From: Burkholderia pyrrocinia
GTDB taxonomy: Bacteria > Pseudomonadota > Gammaproteobacteria > Burkholderiales > Burkholderiaceae
Assembly (NCBI RefSeq): GCF_018417535.1
Contig: NZ_CP070978.1
Span: 62,001-126,000, forward strand
DNA length: 64,000 nucleotides
Direction: 5' to 3'
Position 1 is the stretch's first letter. Each line of letters begins with the position of its first letter. A program made the translations under genes and the position numbers. The notes under the pieces were generated by a model, which made no database searches, was not told the DNA's origin, and worked only from the letters and a program-made list of their open reading frames with translations. This document shows positions 19,629 to 29,234 of this stretch, piece after piece.

Positions 19629-19669
19629 CGCCCGCCATTCCGGTGGCGGGCGCTGCGCGATAGCACCGC

Positions 19670-20473
19670 TTACTTCGGCGCACCGCTGCTGCCAGGCAGG
19701 AAACCATTCTCGAGGCGGTAGGTCGCCGTGTTGACAAGCGTTGCGCGCGCATTCGGTGTACCGGCGGCAACCGCGCACTTATCCTGCCCTGTGTTCAAAC
19801 GAATCGACTGTTCGGTCGTCGGATACTCCACTCCCTTCAGGTAGAAGCTCGGAAGGACAGTCGTGTATCGCACGTATGGAACACAGACTCGCTGCGCGGG
19901 ATCCTTCGGGCCGGCGTTGAATGGAAAGTACTCGTCGAACAAATAGGCCGATCGCGACAGGCCGCCCCATGATGCAGGAATCGCAATCTTGCCCGTCGAC
20001 GTCTTGACACCGGTACCCTTATCCGTGATCGAACCTTCGAGGGTTGCATCGCCGCCATCGGAATCCGGCGCACTGTACGCGATCTCCAGCTGATAGGTAT
20101 GTCCCGTTTGCCAAGCGAGGGCGAGGGAGCAGGAAGTTCCTGAGCCGCCGTCGGCGCCACTCGAACAGTTCGTCGCGAGCGGCGTTGTGCCGTTGTCAAA
20201 CGCACTGAAGATAACGAGATTCGATCCCTGGGTGCGGGGCTGGATGCCGGTGTAGATGGCATGGCCACCGTGCTCCGACGTTAACAGGTTCGCCCAGTAG
20301 AAGCTTCGGTTAACCGTAGTCGGAACCACTTCGGGCGTGATATCCCACGACATGCGGTCGTAACCACCCGTCGGTGGTTGCGGCGCCGACGCGGAAATGT
20401 TCGGATCGGCCTGCACGGCGAGAGAAACGAATGCGGCCAAAAAAGCTGGTATGAGTCGGATCGTAGTCTTCAT
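19670..20473 (-). CDS. Exported DUF3472-like protein
   Basis: 267 residues from the internal ATG at 20473 (MKTTIRL); the ORF opens four codons earlier. A signal peptide ends at AVQADP. The segment SFYWANLLTS, HAIYTGIQPR and NLVIFSAFDNG resembles the DUF3472 pattern (an aromatic 'Y-x-G-x-Q' strand followed by 'IFS-x-W/FD'), a domain of secreted bacterial proteins of unknown function. Several Cys pairs suggest disulfides. GC content is lower than in the catabolic operon. Insertion-sequence remnants lie on both sides, pointing to acquisition or a rearranged locus. Family assignment is tentative. Confidence 0.7.
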   Translation of the reverse strand: MKTTIRLIPAFLAAFVSLAVQADPNISASAPQPPTGGYDRMSWDITPEVVPTTVNRSFYWANLLTSEHGGHAIYTGIQPRTQGSNLVIFSAFDNGTTPLATNCSSGADGGSGTSCSLALAWQTGHTYQLEIAYSAPDSDGGDATLEGSITDKGTGVKTSTGKIAIPASWGGLSRSAYLFDEYFPFNAGPKDPAQRVCVPYVRYTTVLPSFYLKGVEYPTTEQSIRLNTGQDKCAVAAGTPNARATLVNTATYRLENGFLPGSSGAPK

Positions 20474-20485
20474 GGGTTCTCTCAA

Positions 20486-21034
20486 TTAATGTCCGGGTGG
20501 ATGAAAAGAGCAGAGACACATCATAGGTCGAGCGAAGAAGATCATGTATTGATATCCATCATCAATATATGATCAACGTCATCGTGTGCATCGATGACTT
20601 GACCGGATATCGGTCAATATTTTTTCATGATTAAAGATGCATTAATTTTATTGAAACATGCAGGCTGTACCAATAATTTTCGTGAAGTTGTGTCCAGCAG
20701 GTTATCGTAAAAATAGGCGGGATTCCACGTGCTGTACTTATGGTGAGGCCGGTATTTGATGAAAATGTGTATTTCCGAAAATAAGATAATTAATTGGCCC
20801 TGAGCAATCCGCGGCCGCTTATGCAGCAAGACTATGACACCGGGATGGCATTGCAGGATTTTTCAGGGGAAGCGAATGGAATGGGACGCGAAAAATGAAT
20901 CCGCCTCCGTCTCGTAATCGGTCGAGGCGTCGGTTTCGTTCAAGAGATCCCGGTTCCCCGCCCGACATTATCCGTTACGGCTTTGTCGATTTGACCGATG
21001 GAAGTGGGCAATGTCGAAACCTATATGGGCATCC
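20486..21034. other. AT-rich non-coding stretch with inverted repeat
   Basis: About 550 bases with base composition far below the rest of the window and no convincing gene. An inverted repeat TATTGAT-N7-ATCAATA lies at 20547-20567, about 75-95 nt upstream of the secreted-protein start, and may be its operator. Short ORFs here (for example 20614-20829 minus) lack ribosome sites and recognisable content. Confidence 0.5.
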
Positions 21035-21393
21035 TTATCGGATGTCTGGTCCGGTCGCTTCGGCGGCAGCCCAGTCGTACCATATGGCGATGCGCTCCTT
21101 GAGCATCGCCCGATGATAGGCCGCTTTCGTTTGATGTCTGGGCAACGCGAAATGCTGCTGGATCGGGCCGAAGCATGAAAGAAACGCCTGAGTGCGACGC
21201 GCATTCCGGAACCCGCCCATCTTGCGTTCGCGCCTACGGGTCGGCTGATGGCTGTTTTCGGCACGGTTGTTCGCGCGGGCGCCGCTTTCACGAACACGTG
21301 CTTCACGCCGGTCCGGTCTGCACCGGTATCTCTGCCTTCGCTGCCGCATGGCTGCGCAGCTGGTCGGTGACGATCCTGTCGATGGCGTGGCCG
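21035..21393 (-). pseudogene. IS6-family transposase C-terminal remnant, frameshifted
   Basis: Read on the minus strand, one frame gives GHAIDRIVTDQLRSHAAAK and a second gives ANNRAENSHQPTRRRERKM followed by GGFRNARRTQAFLSCFGPIQ. These are consecutive parts of an IS6/IS26-type DDE transposase, where NNRAENSHQPTR surrounds the catalytic Glu. They are separated by a stop and a frameshift near 21280-21295. The N-terminal half is missing beyond about 21393, where another gene fragment begins on the plus strand. The element is therefore dead. Confidence 0.85.
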
Positions 21394-21701
21394 AGTATCG
21401 GGAGATGGCCGACGCGCGGCCGTTCTTCGGCGTCAAGCAGGAAAACGAACCGATCATGCTCGACGAGCTCATGCGATTGCAGGCTGACCTGCCGCGGTTG
21501 CGGGTCGATCTCTGCGTTTGGCGGCCGGACGGGGAGTGGGCAAGGTATCGCGGCACGCCGGTCGATGCGTTGCGTGCGGCGCTTGCGCGGGCTGGTGCGC
21601 TACCGGCCTACGTGTGCAGGCCGCCGCCGCTCGTGCAGGAAGTCGCGGGTGCGGCAGGCGTACCGGATGCGCAGATTGCGGGCGAGCGTTTTGCCGGGTG
21701 A
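21394..21701 (+). pseudogene. C-terminal fragment of an FNR-type flavin/NAD(P)H reductase
   Basis: About 100 residues with the end pattern of FAD/NAD-binding oxidoreductases attached to 2Fe-2S domains: LRVDLCVWRPDGEW, then YRGTPVDALRAAL, then AYVCRPPPLVQEV and a final ERF. The usual C-G-PP motif reads C-R-PP, suggesting drift. The 5' part of the gene is missing and the fragment abuts the IS6 remnant at about 21393, so insertion and deletion truncated it. There is no good start codon at the junction. Confidence 0.65.
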
Positions 21702-21818
21702 TGCCAGCGCACCGCGGGGAGGCGGGCGCGCAGTTTTCCCGAGGGTGGGTGACTTGCCGGATTCACGGGTCGAACGTACTCTTTGTCGACACCACGATCC
21801 ACCAGCGGGTTCCTGACC

Positions 21819-22232
21819 ATGCAAGCCCATCCTCTGCGTCTATCCCCTGGCGACGATCTGCGCGGATCCATCGAGAGAGCGTTACGTCCGCACGGCGCGC
21901 ACGCGGCATTCGTGATCCAGGGCATCGGCAGCCTGAGCGTCGCGCAGTTGCGCTTTGCCGGCGCCGACCTGCCGACCGAACTGCGCGGCGACCTCGAAAT
22001 CCTGACGCTGGCCGGCTCGGTCTCGCCGGATGGTGCGCACCTGCACATGTCCGTGTCCGATGCAGGCGGCCGCGTGACGGGCGGCCATGTGGCGAGCGGC
22101 TGCGTGGTGCGCACGACTGCCGAGATCCTGCTCGTGCTGCTTCCCGCGCATCGTTTCTCCCGCGAACTCGACGCGGGCACCGGCTTCAACGAGTTGGTGA
22201 TCCGTCGCGAGCCGGGCGGCGATGCCGGGTGA
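21819..22232 (+). CDS. PPC/DUF296-domain DNA-binding-like protein
   Basis: 137 residues from the ATG at 21819 (MQAHPLRLSP). The plants-and-prokaryotes-conserved fold is recognisable from LRLSPGDDLRGSI, the core FVIQGIGSLSVAQLRFAG and the metal-type motif HLHMSVSDAGGRVTGGHV. Prokaryotic members are small trimeric proteins, with DNA-binding proposed for homologues that also have AT-hooks; this one has no AT-hook. It is convergent with acnB. Confidence 0.88.
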   Translation: MQAHPLRLSPGDDLRGSIERALRPHGAHAAFVIQGIGSLSVAQLRFAGADLPTELRGDLEILTLAGSVSPDGAHLHMSVSDAGGRVTGGHVASGCVVRTTAEILLVLLPAHRFSRELDAGTGFNELVIRREPGGDAG

Positions 22233-22250
22233 GCGTCGCCGGAGCCGCAT

Positions 22251-22290
22251 AAAAAAATGGCGCCGCGGGCATTCAGCCTGCGGCGCCATT
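22251..22290 (-). terminator. Terminator of acnB
   Basis: On the minus strand, an 11-bp perfect stem, extendable to 15 with one G-U pair and a 5-nt loop, is followed by a run of seven T (the A-run at 22251-22257). It lies about 47 nt after the acnB stop. Confidence 0.9.
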
Positions 22291-22336
22291 GCGTGGCGCT
22301 GCGACGGGAACGGCCCGCCGCAGTCCGGCAGCGTGC

Positions 22337-24922
22337 TTACATCTGCACGGTGTCGGCCACTTCCTTGAAGTCTTCGATCTGGTCGAAGTTCATGTACTTG
22401 TAGATCTTGTCGCCGTCGGCGTTGAGCACACCCATGTCGGCCATGTACTCATCCTTGGTCGGAATCTTGCCCAGACGCGAGCAGATCGCCGCCAGTTCCG
22501 CCGAGCCGAGGTACACGTTCGTGTTCTTGCCCAGGCGGTTCGGGAAGTTGCGGGTCGACGTCGACATGACCGTCGCGCCTTCGCGCACCTGTGCCTGGTT
22601 GCCCATGCACAGCGAGCAGCCCGGCATTTCGGTACGCGCACCGGCCGTGCCGAACACGCCGTAGTGACCTTCTTCGGTCAGTTGCTTCTGGTCCATCTTG
22701 GTCGGCGGCGCGACCCACAGCTTGACCGGGATGTCGCGCTTGCCTTCCAGCAGCTTCGACGCCGCACGGAAGTGACCGATGTTGGTCATGCACGAGCCGA
22801 TGAACACTTCGTCGATCGTAGCTCCAGCCACGTCGGACAGCGTCTTCACGTCGTCCGGGTCGTTCGGGCACGCGACGATCGGTTCGTGGATGTCGGCGAG
22901 ATCGATCTCGATGACGGCCGCGTAGTCGGCGTTGGCATCCGGCGACAGCAGTTGCGGGTCGGCCAGCCACTGCTCCATCGCCGCGATACGGCGCTGCAGG
23001 CTGCGCGGATCCTGGTAGCCCTGCGCGATCATCCACTTCAGCAGCGTGACGTTGCTGTTCAGGTACTCGATGATCGGTTCCTTGTTCAGGTGGACCGTGC
23101 AACCGGCGGCCGAACGCTCGGCGGACGCATCCGACAGCTCGAACGCTTGCTCGACCTTCAGGTCGGGCAGGCCTTCGATTTCGAGAATGCGGCCCGAGAA
23201 GATGTTCTTCTTGCCTTGCTTGGCGACCGTCAGCATGCCCTGCTTGATCGCGTACAGCGGAATCGCGTTGACGAGGTCGCGCAGCGTGACGCCCGGCTGC
23301 ATCTTGCCCTTGAAGCGGACCAGCACCGATTCCGGCATGTCCAGCGGCATCGTGCCGGTGGCGGCCGCGAAGGCGACCAGGCCCGAGCCTGCCGGGAAGC
23401 TGATGCCGATCGGGAAGCGCGTGTGCGAATCGCCGCCGGTGCCGACGGTGTCGGGCAGCAGCATGCGGTTCAGCCACGAGTGGATCACGCCGTCGCCCGG
23501 GCGCAGCGCGATGCCGCCGCGCGTGCTGATGAAGTTCGGCAGCGTCTGGTGCGTCTTCACGTCGACCGGCTTCGGATAAGCGGCGGTGTGGCAGAACGAC
23601 TGCATCACGAGATCGGCCGAGAAGCCGAGGCACGCGAGATCCTTCAGTTCGTCGCGGGTCATCGGGCCCGTGGTGTCCTGCGAGCCGACCGAGGTCATCT
23701 TCGGTTCGCAGTACGTGCCCGGACGCACGCCCTGGCCTTCCGGCAGACCGCATGCGCGGCCGACCATCTTCTGCGCGAGCGAGAAGCCCTTGCCGCTGTC
23801 GGCCGGCTGGTGCGGCAGGCGGAACAGCGTCGACGGCGCGAGGCCCAGTGCTTCGCGTGCCTTCGCGGTCAGCCCGCGGCCGATGATCAGCGGAATGCGG
23901 CCGCCGGCGCGCACTTCGTCGAACAGCACGTCGGACTTGACCTGGAATTCGGCGATCACTGCACCGTTCTTCAGCGCCTTGCCGTCATACGGGCGCAGTT
24001 CGACCACGTCGCCCATTTCCATCTGCGACACGTCGAGCTCGATCGGCAGTGCGCCGGCGTCTTCCATCGTGTTGTAGAAGATCGGGGCGATCTTGCCGCC
24101 GAGGCACACGCCGCCGAAGCGCTTGTTCGGCACGAACGGGATGTCTTCGCCGGTGAACCACAGCACCGAGTTGGTGGCCGACTTGCGCGAGGAGCCGGTG
24201 CCGACCACGTCGCCCACGTACGCGACCAGGTGACCCTTTTCCTTCAGCGACTCGATGAACTTGACCGGGCCGCGCTTGCCGTCTTCTTCCGGCGTGATGC
24301 CCGGGCGGGCGTTCTTCAGCATCGCCAGCGCGTGCATCGGGATGTCCGGGCGGGTGGTGGCGTCCGGCGCCGGCGACAGGTCGTCGGTGTTGGTTTCGCC
24401 CGTCACCTTGAAGACGGTGATGGTCAGGCTTTGCGGCACTTCCGGACGGCTCGTGAACCATTCGGCGTCGGCCCAGCTTTGCAGCACGGCCTTCGCGTGC
24501 GCGTTGCCCTTGTCGGCGAGTTCCTTCACGTCATGGAACTGGTCGAACATCAGCAGGGTTTTCTTCAGCGCGTCGGCGGCCACGGCCGCGACTGCGTCGT
24601 CGGACAGCAGTTCGATCAGCGGCTGGATGTTGTAGCCGCCCAGCATCGTGCCGAGCAGTTCGGTGGCGCGCTCGCGCGAGATCAGCGGGCAGGCGGTCTC
24701 GCCCTTGGCCACGGCGGCCAGGAAGCCGGCCTTCACGCGGGCGGCTTCGTCGACGCCTGCGGGCACGCGATAGGTGATCAGTTCGAGCAGCGTCTGCTCT
24801 TCGCCGGCGGGCGGGTTCGTCAGCAGTTCCACCAGTTCGGCGGTTTGCTGAGCCGTCAGCGGCAGGGGAGGAATACCGAGCGCGGCGCGGGCGGCCACGT
24901 GAGCACGAAAGTTTTCAAGCAT
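22337..24922 (-). CDS. acnB: Aconitate hydratase B
   Basis: 861 residues from the ATG at 24922 (MLENFRAHV), the normal AcnB length; the ORF continues 31 codons upstream without family similarity. It has the AcnB order: HEAT-like N-terminal domain, swivel domain ([17 protein letters not shown]), then the catalytic core. The cluster cysteines are seen in [12 protein letters not shown] and GCSLCMGNQ. The enzyme isomerises citrate and isocitrate in the TCA cycle, and can act as an mRNA-binding protein when its cluster is lost. It is transcribed alone. Confidence 0.97.
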   Translation of the reverse strand: MLENFRAHVAARAALGIPPLPLTAQQTAELVELLTNPPAGEEQTLLELITYRVPAGVDEAARVKAGFLAAVAKGETACPLISRERATELLGTMLGGYNIQPLIELLSDDAVAAVAADALKKTLLMFDQFHDVKELADKGNAHAKAVLQSWADAEWFTSRPEVPQSLTITVFKVTGETNTDDLSPAPDATTRPDIPMHALAMLKNARPGITPEEDGKRGPVKFIESLKEKGHLVAYVGDVVGTGSSRKSATNSVLWFTGEDIPFVPNKRFGGVCLGGKIAPIFYNTMEDAGALPIELDVSQMEMGDVVELRPYDGKALKNGAVIAEFQVKSDVLFDEVRAGGRIPLIIGRGLTAKAREALGLAPSTLFRLPHQPADSGKGFSLAQKMVGRACGLPEGQGVRPGTYCEPKMTSVGSQDTTGPMTRDELKDLACLGFSADLVMQSFCHTAAYPKPVDVKTHQTLPNFISTRGGIALRPGDGVIHSWLNRMLLPDTVGTGGDSHTRFPIGISFPAGSGLVAFAAATGTMPLDMPESVLVRFKGKMQPGVTLRDLVNAIPLYAIKQGMLTVAKQGKKNIFSGRILEIEGLPDLKVEQAFELSDASAERSAAGCTVHLNKEPIIEYLNSNVTLLKWMIAQGYQDPRSLQRRIAAMEQWLADPQLLSPDANADYAAVIEIDLADIHEPIVACPNDPDDVKTLSDVAGATIDEVFIGSCMTNIGHFRAASKLLEGKRDIPVKLWVAPPTKMDQKQLTEEGHYGVFGTAGARTEMPGCSLCMGNQAQVREGATVMSTSTRNFPNRLGKNTNVYLGSAELAAICSRLGKIPTKDEYMADMGVLNADGDKIYKYMNFDQIEDFKEVADTVQM

Positions 24923-25015
24923 GGGGAGACCTGCTGATATGGCGTTTGAGGGGAAGGCCTTTCCGGCACTCCGAGGCTGTTCCAGGCACTGCTTTGAGCG
25001 GGATTCTAATCTCAA

Positions 25016-25418
25016 TGCTCTGGAACGTCAAATGTCTTATGTCTTATATAAGAGTTGAGGCGCAAGACGGCGCAAGACGTGACGGAATCGTGGTTGCACG
25101 GGGGCGTCGACCTGTTCGGGCGCGGTCCGGAGGTGCCCGCTGACGTCAGGCCGGCCCTGTCGGGCCCGGCTTTCGTCATGTGGAACAGGCGCGGGCCGTT
25201 CGAGATCGCGACGGGCGACGGCATGCGTCGGATCACGAAGCCGCCTGGCTCGATTCCGATTGCCGGGGCCGCACATATCTGCACAAGGACGCAAGAAACG
25301 GTACACACGCGGCGCTTTCGCGCGCCTACGCTTCGTGTCGCGCGGCCTGCAATCAGGTTTCAAAAAAACGAGGGACGAAAATGGACGCGCGCCGGCCGAT
25401 TCGTCCTGAACGGTAGCG
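25016..25418. other. Gene-free region upstream of acnB with operator-like palindrome
   Basis: No gene is supported in these 400 bases. A perfect 12-bp palindrome, TCTTATATAAGA, lies at 25042-25053, preceded by a partial direct repeat (GTCTTAT twice, 25034-25047). It is about 120-130 nt upstream of the acnB start and looks like a GntR-type operator. Confidence 0.5.
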
Positions 25419-26197
25419 ATGCTTTCCACTCCGTCGATCAAGAACATGCGATCCCGAGATTCGATTGTCCTGATGGCGTCACTCGTTGCGTCGTCGGTCG
25501 TTCATGCGGCCGCGCCCGGCGACGAAACGCGTGGCTCCGCCAGCCGTCCCGTCGCGCTGGTCTGTCGCGGGCCCGCGGCGTGCGATGGCTGCCCCGAGGC
25601 GATCGCGAAGCGCCTGCGGCAATCGGACTACACGTTCCGGGTGATCTACGTCGGGCCGGCGGAAAAGCGCAAGATCACGCCCGCGGCCCTTGCCGGTGCC
25701 GCGGCCCGGCGGCGGGCAGGACATCCCCGCCGCGGCGGCCGGCATCGGAGCAAAATCAATGAAGGCCGTGCGGCAATACGTGTCGAACGGCGGGCGATAT
25801 CTGGGCATCTGCATGGGCGCATACCTGGCGGGCGACCGGGGTCGGGCTGGTCGCCGGCGAGATCGACGCCGAGGTCGACCGCCCGGGCTCGACGATTCAC
25901 GGTATCGCGGACACGGTGACGCCAGTCGTATGGCGCGGGGAAAAGCGCTGGATTTACTTCCAGGACGGCGCGACGCTTCCGGCCGCCCCGGCCCGCGCCG
26001 GGGGTGTCGTGCTGGCGACCTATCCGAACAACGATATCGCGGCCGCGACCTACCGCTACGGCAAAGGGCGCATCGGGCTCGTCGGCCCGCATCCCGAGGT
26101 CGACGAAAGCTGGTATCGCGAATACCGTCTCACGAACCCGGACGGCGTGTTGCCGGACATGGCTTACGACCTGATCGACGCCACGACGAAGCCATAG
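25419..26197 (+). pseudogene. Exported BPL_N/GAT1-like protein broken by two frameshifts
   Basis: Three consecutive frames reconstruct one protein of about 259 residues. Frame 1 gives a signal peptide (SLVASSVVHAA) and VALVCRGPAACDGC. Frame 2, from about 25700, gives PGGGQDIPAAAAGIGAKS and NGGRYLGICMGAYLAG, with the nucleophile-elbow Cys. Frame 3, from about 25835, gives GVGLVAGEIDAEVDRPG through GRIGLVGPHPEVDESWY. This is the layout of biotin-protein-ligase N-terminal-like (class I glutamine amidotransferase fold) exported proteins. Each junction needs a +1 shift, near 25697-25712 and 25830-25845. Either the gene is decayed or the sequence has errors. Confidence 0.8.
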
Positions 26198-26208
26198 CGG
26201 CGCGTGTC

Positions 26209-26682
26209 CTATTTCCGCCTGGCTCGATACGCGTCGAGATTCTTCCGCGCCTGCGCACGGATCGCGCGTTGCATGAAAGGCGTCCAGCCGAGCAGGGCTC
26301 CCTTCAGCCCAAGCGCCTGACGCGCCCAGCGCCACAGGTCGAAACTGTCGCGATGCTCGACGATGAGCCCATCGCGAAACCGGAACCGGGCGCGGATCCG
26401 GTTGACCACCATCCGGCCGGTCGCGGTGAACCTGTAGTGCGCGATCCACTCCGCGTGCCCGGCATGTTCGTCCGCGTCGACCTCGCCGAACGTCAACGAA
26501 AATTCCTGCGCACGCGCCACCAGCATGCGCCACATGTCGCGCGCGAGCTCGCCGCGCAGTTCGCCGAATGCGGGATCGCCGAAGACGACGTCGTCGGCAT
26601 AGCAGGCCAGCATCGCGTCGATGTCGCGCTGCTGGAAGGCCGTGTAAAAGCGCTGGATCAACTCGGAGTTCGGATGGCTCAT
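26209..26682 (-). CDS. NTF2/SnoaL-like fold protein
   Basis: 157 residues from the ATG at 26682 (MSHPNSEL); the longer ORF upstream is not coding-like. The start ELIQRFYTAFQQRDIDAMLACYADDVVFGDPAFGEL is the standard NTF2-like cone-fold opening, seen in ketosteroid isomerase and SnoaL-type proteins. The C-terminal FRFRDGLIVEHRDSFDLWRWARQALG matches a common subgroup, often found as single-gene enzymes or binding proteins of unknown substrate. It is convergent with the broken BPL_N gene. Confidence 0.85.
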   Translation of the reverse strand: MSHPNSELIQRFYTAFQQRDIDAMLACYADDVVFGDPAFGELRGELARDMWRMLVARAQEFSLTFGEVDADEHAGHAEWIAHYRFTATGRMVVNRIRARFRFRDGLIVEHRDSFDLWRWARQALGLKGALLGWTPFMQRAIRAQARKNLDAYRARRK

Positions 26683-26905
26683 CTTTTGATTGGCTGTCGT
26701 TGTAGATGAAGCGGAGTCTCGACGCGGCGGCCGGATGCCGGGCAAGCCACTGTAGCGGAAATCAAATGCGCTGTCGCAGATGGACGCGGCCGCGCGCGGT
26801 GATTTCGCCCGGCTGTTCCGCCGGCCGGTCAATTGATGGACAATCCCGCGCTGGAGGCCGGCCTGGCCTCGACCTGAGCGTGCGTTGACAGTCGAGAACC
26901 CATCC

Positions 26906-28288
26906 ATGAAATTCCGTATTGAAGCCCCGTTGCGGCGCACCCTGTTGCTCGTGCTGTTTGCTCAGGCATCCCCATCCTTCGCGGCAGGGCTCGACTGCAC
27001 GCAGGCGACCAGCCCGACAGAAAAGGCCGTGTGCGCGTCGAACGACCTGCATCTGGACGACGGCAGGCTGTCGGCCTTTTACCGGAAGCTGTCCGATGCG
27101 TTGCCGCAAGGTCAGCGCACTGCGTTGCGCACCGCGCAGCTCGGCTGGCTGAAGACCCGCGATCAATGCGGCGCCGATCGCGGCTGCATCGAGCAGCGCT
27201 ATCTGTCGCGGATCAGTGATCTGCAAGCGCGGCTCGTCACGGTGCTCGCGTATCGCCCCGACGCCGAAGACAAGGCCGCGCTCGACGACTTGCGTACGCT
27301 CGTCGATCAGGCGCGCCGAACGGATTCAGGCTCGCCGGTCGAGAAAGCGATCGAGCGGCTGCGGATCAACAACGCTGTCACGCGTTTTTCGAGCGAATCC
27401 GGCGGCGAGCAGGGGCCGGTTTTCCCGGCGGTCCGGCCCGACGGCGTGACGGCCGACGAATGGAGCGCATTGAAGGCGTCGCACATCGACACCGACGACA
27501 CGGCCATGAGCGCGTTCTACACGCTCATCGACCTTGACGGCGACGGGCGGCGCGATCTGGTCATCGAATCGGCGTCGAACGGAACCGGGCTGTGGTCGTC
27601 GGTCCACGTCTTGCGCCGCAACGGCGGCAAGTTCGAGGTGCCCGGCGAGTCGAACGAGGCGATCGACCGCAGCCTGTATACGACGAATGGCCGCGGCGCG
27701 AATCAGGCAGGCGAATGGATTCGCGTACGCGGGCGCGTCTATGCCCTTTATCGCGACAGTCACTACGGCGTGGACGAGTTTTACCTGCTGCGGCCGTTTA
27801 CCGTCGTCGACCAGGTGCCGAAACTGACGGTGAACTATCGTTATCGCCTGTCGGTGCCGGTCGAACAGCACGAGGAAGGCAAGCAGGGCACGACGGTGCT
27901 CGACGGCACACTGCATGCGGCCCTCGAACAGGCGCTGCACGAGGCGAGCGACAACGTCGCGAGCGATGCCGGCGCGGACAAGCCGCTGTGTCCGATCCCG
28001 CCCGACGTGCAGGGCGACGATCGCAGCGAGTATTCGAACTACGGCCCCGGCCATTACACGTACGAGATTGTCGGCGACGTGCCGGTTCATGTCGGCGGCA
28101 AGTGCTACATCGGCCGGCTGATCGACTGGTTTGGGCAATACGGAAAGGACGGGCTGGCGGCGCAGTTGTCGATGCGACTTCCCCGCGACGACACGGACCA
28201 CGAGCGGACGTTCAGCGTGAACGGCGTCCGGGCCGTGACATCCGTCGCGACATCGATCGAGAAAATGACGGTAAACAGCGCGGATTGA
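26906..28288 (+). CDS. Exported protein with N-terminal LprI-like domain
   Basis: 460 residues from the ATG at 26906. A signal peptide ends at SPSFAAG. The first ~90 mature residues (LDCTQATSPTEKAVCAS, then LGWLKTRDQCGADRGCIEQRYLSR) form the Cys-paired LprI domain, named after a lysozyme-inhibitor lipoprotein. The remaining ~350 residues contain a calcium-loop-like DLDGDGRRD segment and conserved aromatic strands but no known domain I recognise. The protein is probably periplasmic. It stands alone between the SnoaL-like and small membrane genes. Confidence 0.8.
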   Translation: MKFRIEAPLRRTLLLVLFAQASPSFAAGLDCTQATSPTEKAVCASNDLHLDDGRLSAFYRKLSDALPQGQRTALRTAQLGWLKTRDQCGADRGCIEQRYLSRISDLQARLVTVLAYRPDAEDKAALDDLRTLVDQARRTDSGSPVEKAIERLRINNAVTRFSSESGGEQGPVFPAVRPDGVTADEWSALKASHIDTDDTAMSAFYTLIDLDGDGRRDLVIESASNGTGLWSSVHVLRRNGGKFEVPGESNEAIDRSLYTTNGRGANQAGEWIRVRGRVYALYRDSHYGVDEFYLLRPFTVVDQVPKLTVNYRYRLSVPVEQHEEGKQGTTVLDGTLHAALEQALHEASDNVASDAGADKPLCPIPPDVQGDDRSEYSNYGPGHYTYEIVGDVPVHVGGKCYIGRLIDWFGQYGKDGLAAQLSMRLPRDDTDHERTFSVNGVRAVTSVATSIEKMTVNSAD

Positions 28289-28342
28289 CGCCCGCGCCTG
28301 CGCTCGCGGTTTCGGCGCAGCCGGCTTGTCGCCGGATTCGCG

Positions 28343-28591
28343 TCAGCGGGCTGCCATCGCGACGTCCTGATTGCTTCGCCCGGTCACCAGGCAGCCCGAC
28401 ATGAACGCCTCGCTCTGGCTGCTGGCGGCCGTCTCGCCGAAGCCGCGGCCGAGCGCGTCGACCCTCACCTGCGCGGCGCCCTGTTCGCACGCCAGCGGGC
28501 TGGCGTCGCGGCCCTGCGCATGCAGGATCGCGCGATCCGCAATGAGATAGGCCAGCAGCGCGAAAACAGCGATATGTACGGCTCGTCTCAT
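28343..28591 (-). CDS. Small protein with N-terminal membrane anchor or signal
   Basis: 82 residues. RRAVHIAVFALLAYLIADRAIL is a hydrophobic N-terminal segment followed by a soluble tail with two Cys. A GAGGAGACGAACC purine-rich site precedes the ATG on the minus strand. There is no recognised domain. Codon-position GC bias looks coding, and the gene is convergent with the LprI-domain gene. Confidence 0.55.
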   Translation of the reverse strand: MRRAVHIAVFALLAYLIADRAILHAQGRDASPLACEQGAAQVRVDALGRGFGETAASSQSEAFMSGCLVTGRSNQDVAMAAR

Positions 28592-28988
28592 GGTTCGTCT
28601 CCTCGTTGCTCAAGCGTAACGCGGACACGTTCGGCGAAGCACTTGGGGGTTCCCCCGGTAAACGTCTGCTGAATCGGTGGCGGGGCGGCGTGATCCTGTC
28701 CCGTTTTTCGTGTTTCGGGTGCAAAAGGGAGGGAGCTTTCAGGCTGGCGGCAGGCAGGCGAGGATTGGCACGCAGCGCGGGAATCGCGCGACGGATTTCA
28801 GTGCGACAGGCGCGTGATTCGCGCGCGTTTGACGAATGTCAGGGTACGGGCAGGCGGGGACGGTCGCGCTGCCGTTCAAAGCGATAGCATGAATACATGA
28901 TTTGACGGAACACGATGCCTGAAGGACGCATCGGATCCGGCAAGCAGGTGCGTGTTGAACATCGCTATCGAAATAGTGAGGAATCCAA
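28592..28988. other. Intergenic region without a supported gene
   Basis: About 400 bases between divergent small genes. No ORF here has both a ribosome site and plausible content. It carries the GAGGA site (28977-28981) of the following 36-residue ORF. Confidence 0.4.
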
Positions 28989-29099
28989 ATGTTGAACGTC
29001 TCTTCCGTCCTGATCAGTCTCGCTCCGATGTGGGCAATTTTGCTAGTGGCGTCTTCGGCGGCCGCCTATTTCGTGTTCTGGCGCAAGGTCATCGAATAA
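28989..29099 (+). CDS. 36-residue single-span membrane protein
   Basis: The ATG at 28989 follows GAGGA by 7 nt and opens a 36-codon frame ending in TAA. Residues ~8-31 (LISLAPMWAILLVASSAAAY) form one membrane-spanning helix, closed by a basic C-terminus (WRKVIE). This charge pattern fits a small inner-membrane protein. It is too short for ordinary gene finding. The neighbour at 29235 is a universal stress protein on the other strand, so a stress role is possible but unproven. Confidence 0.6.
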   Translation: MLNVSSVLISLAPMWAILLVASSAAAYFVFWRKVIE

Positions 29100-29234
29100 G
29101 CGTCGCATGACGGGCGGTACGCGTGCGATGCGCAACGCGCAACACGTACTGCGCCGCTCATTCGTCCGTCGCCGGTGCAAGCCTGCGACCCGTCGCGCGA
29201 CCGACCGTCGCCGCGCCGCCGCGCATCATCCCGG

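Noticed and set aside
20614..20829. 71-codon minus-strand ORF in AT-rich DNA
   Set aside because: Composition reflects the AT-rich region; no ribosome site or family likeness.
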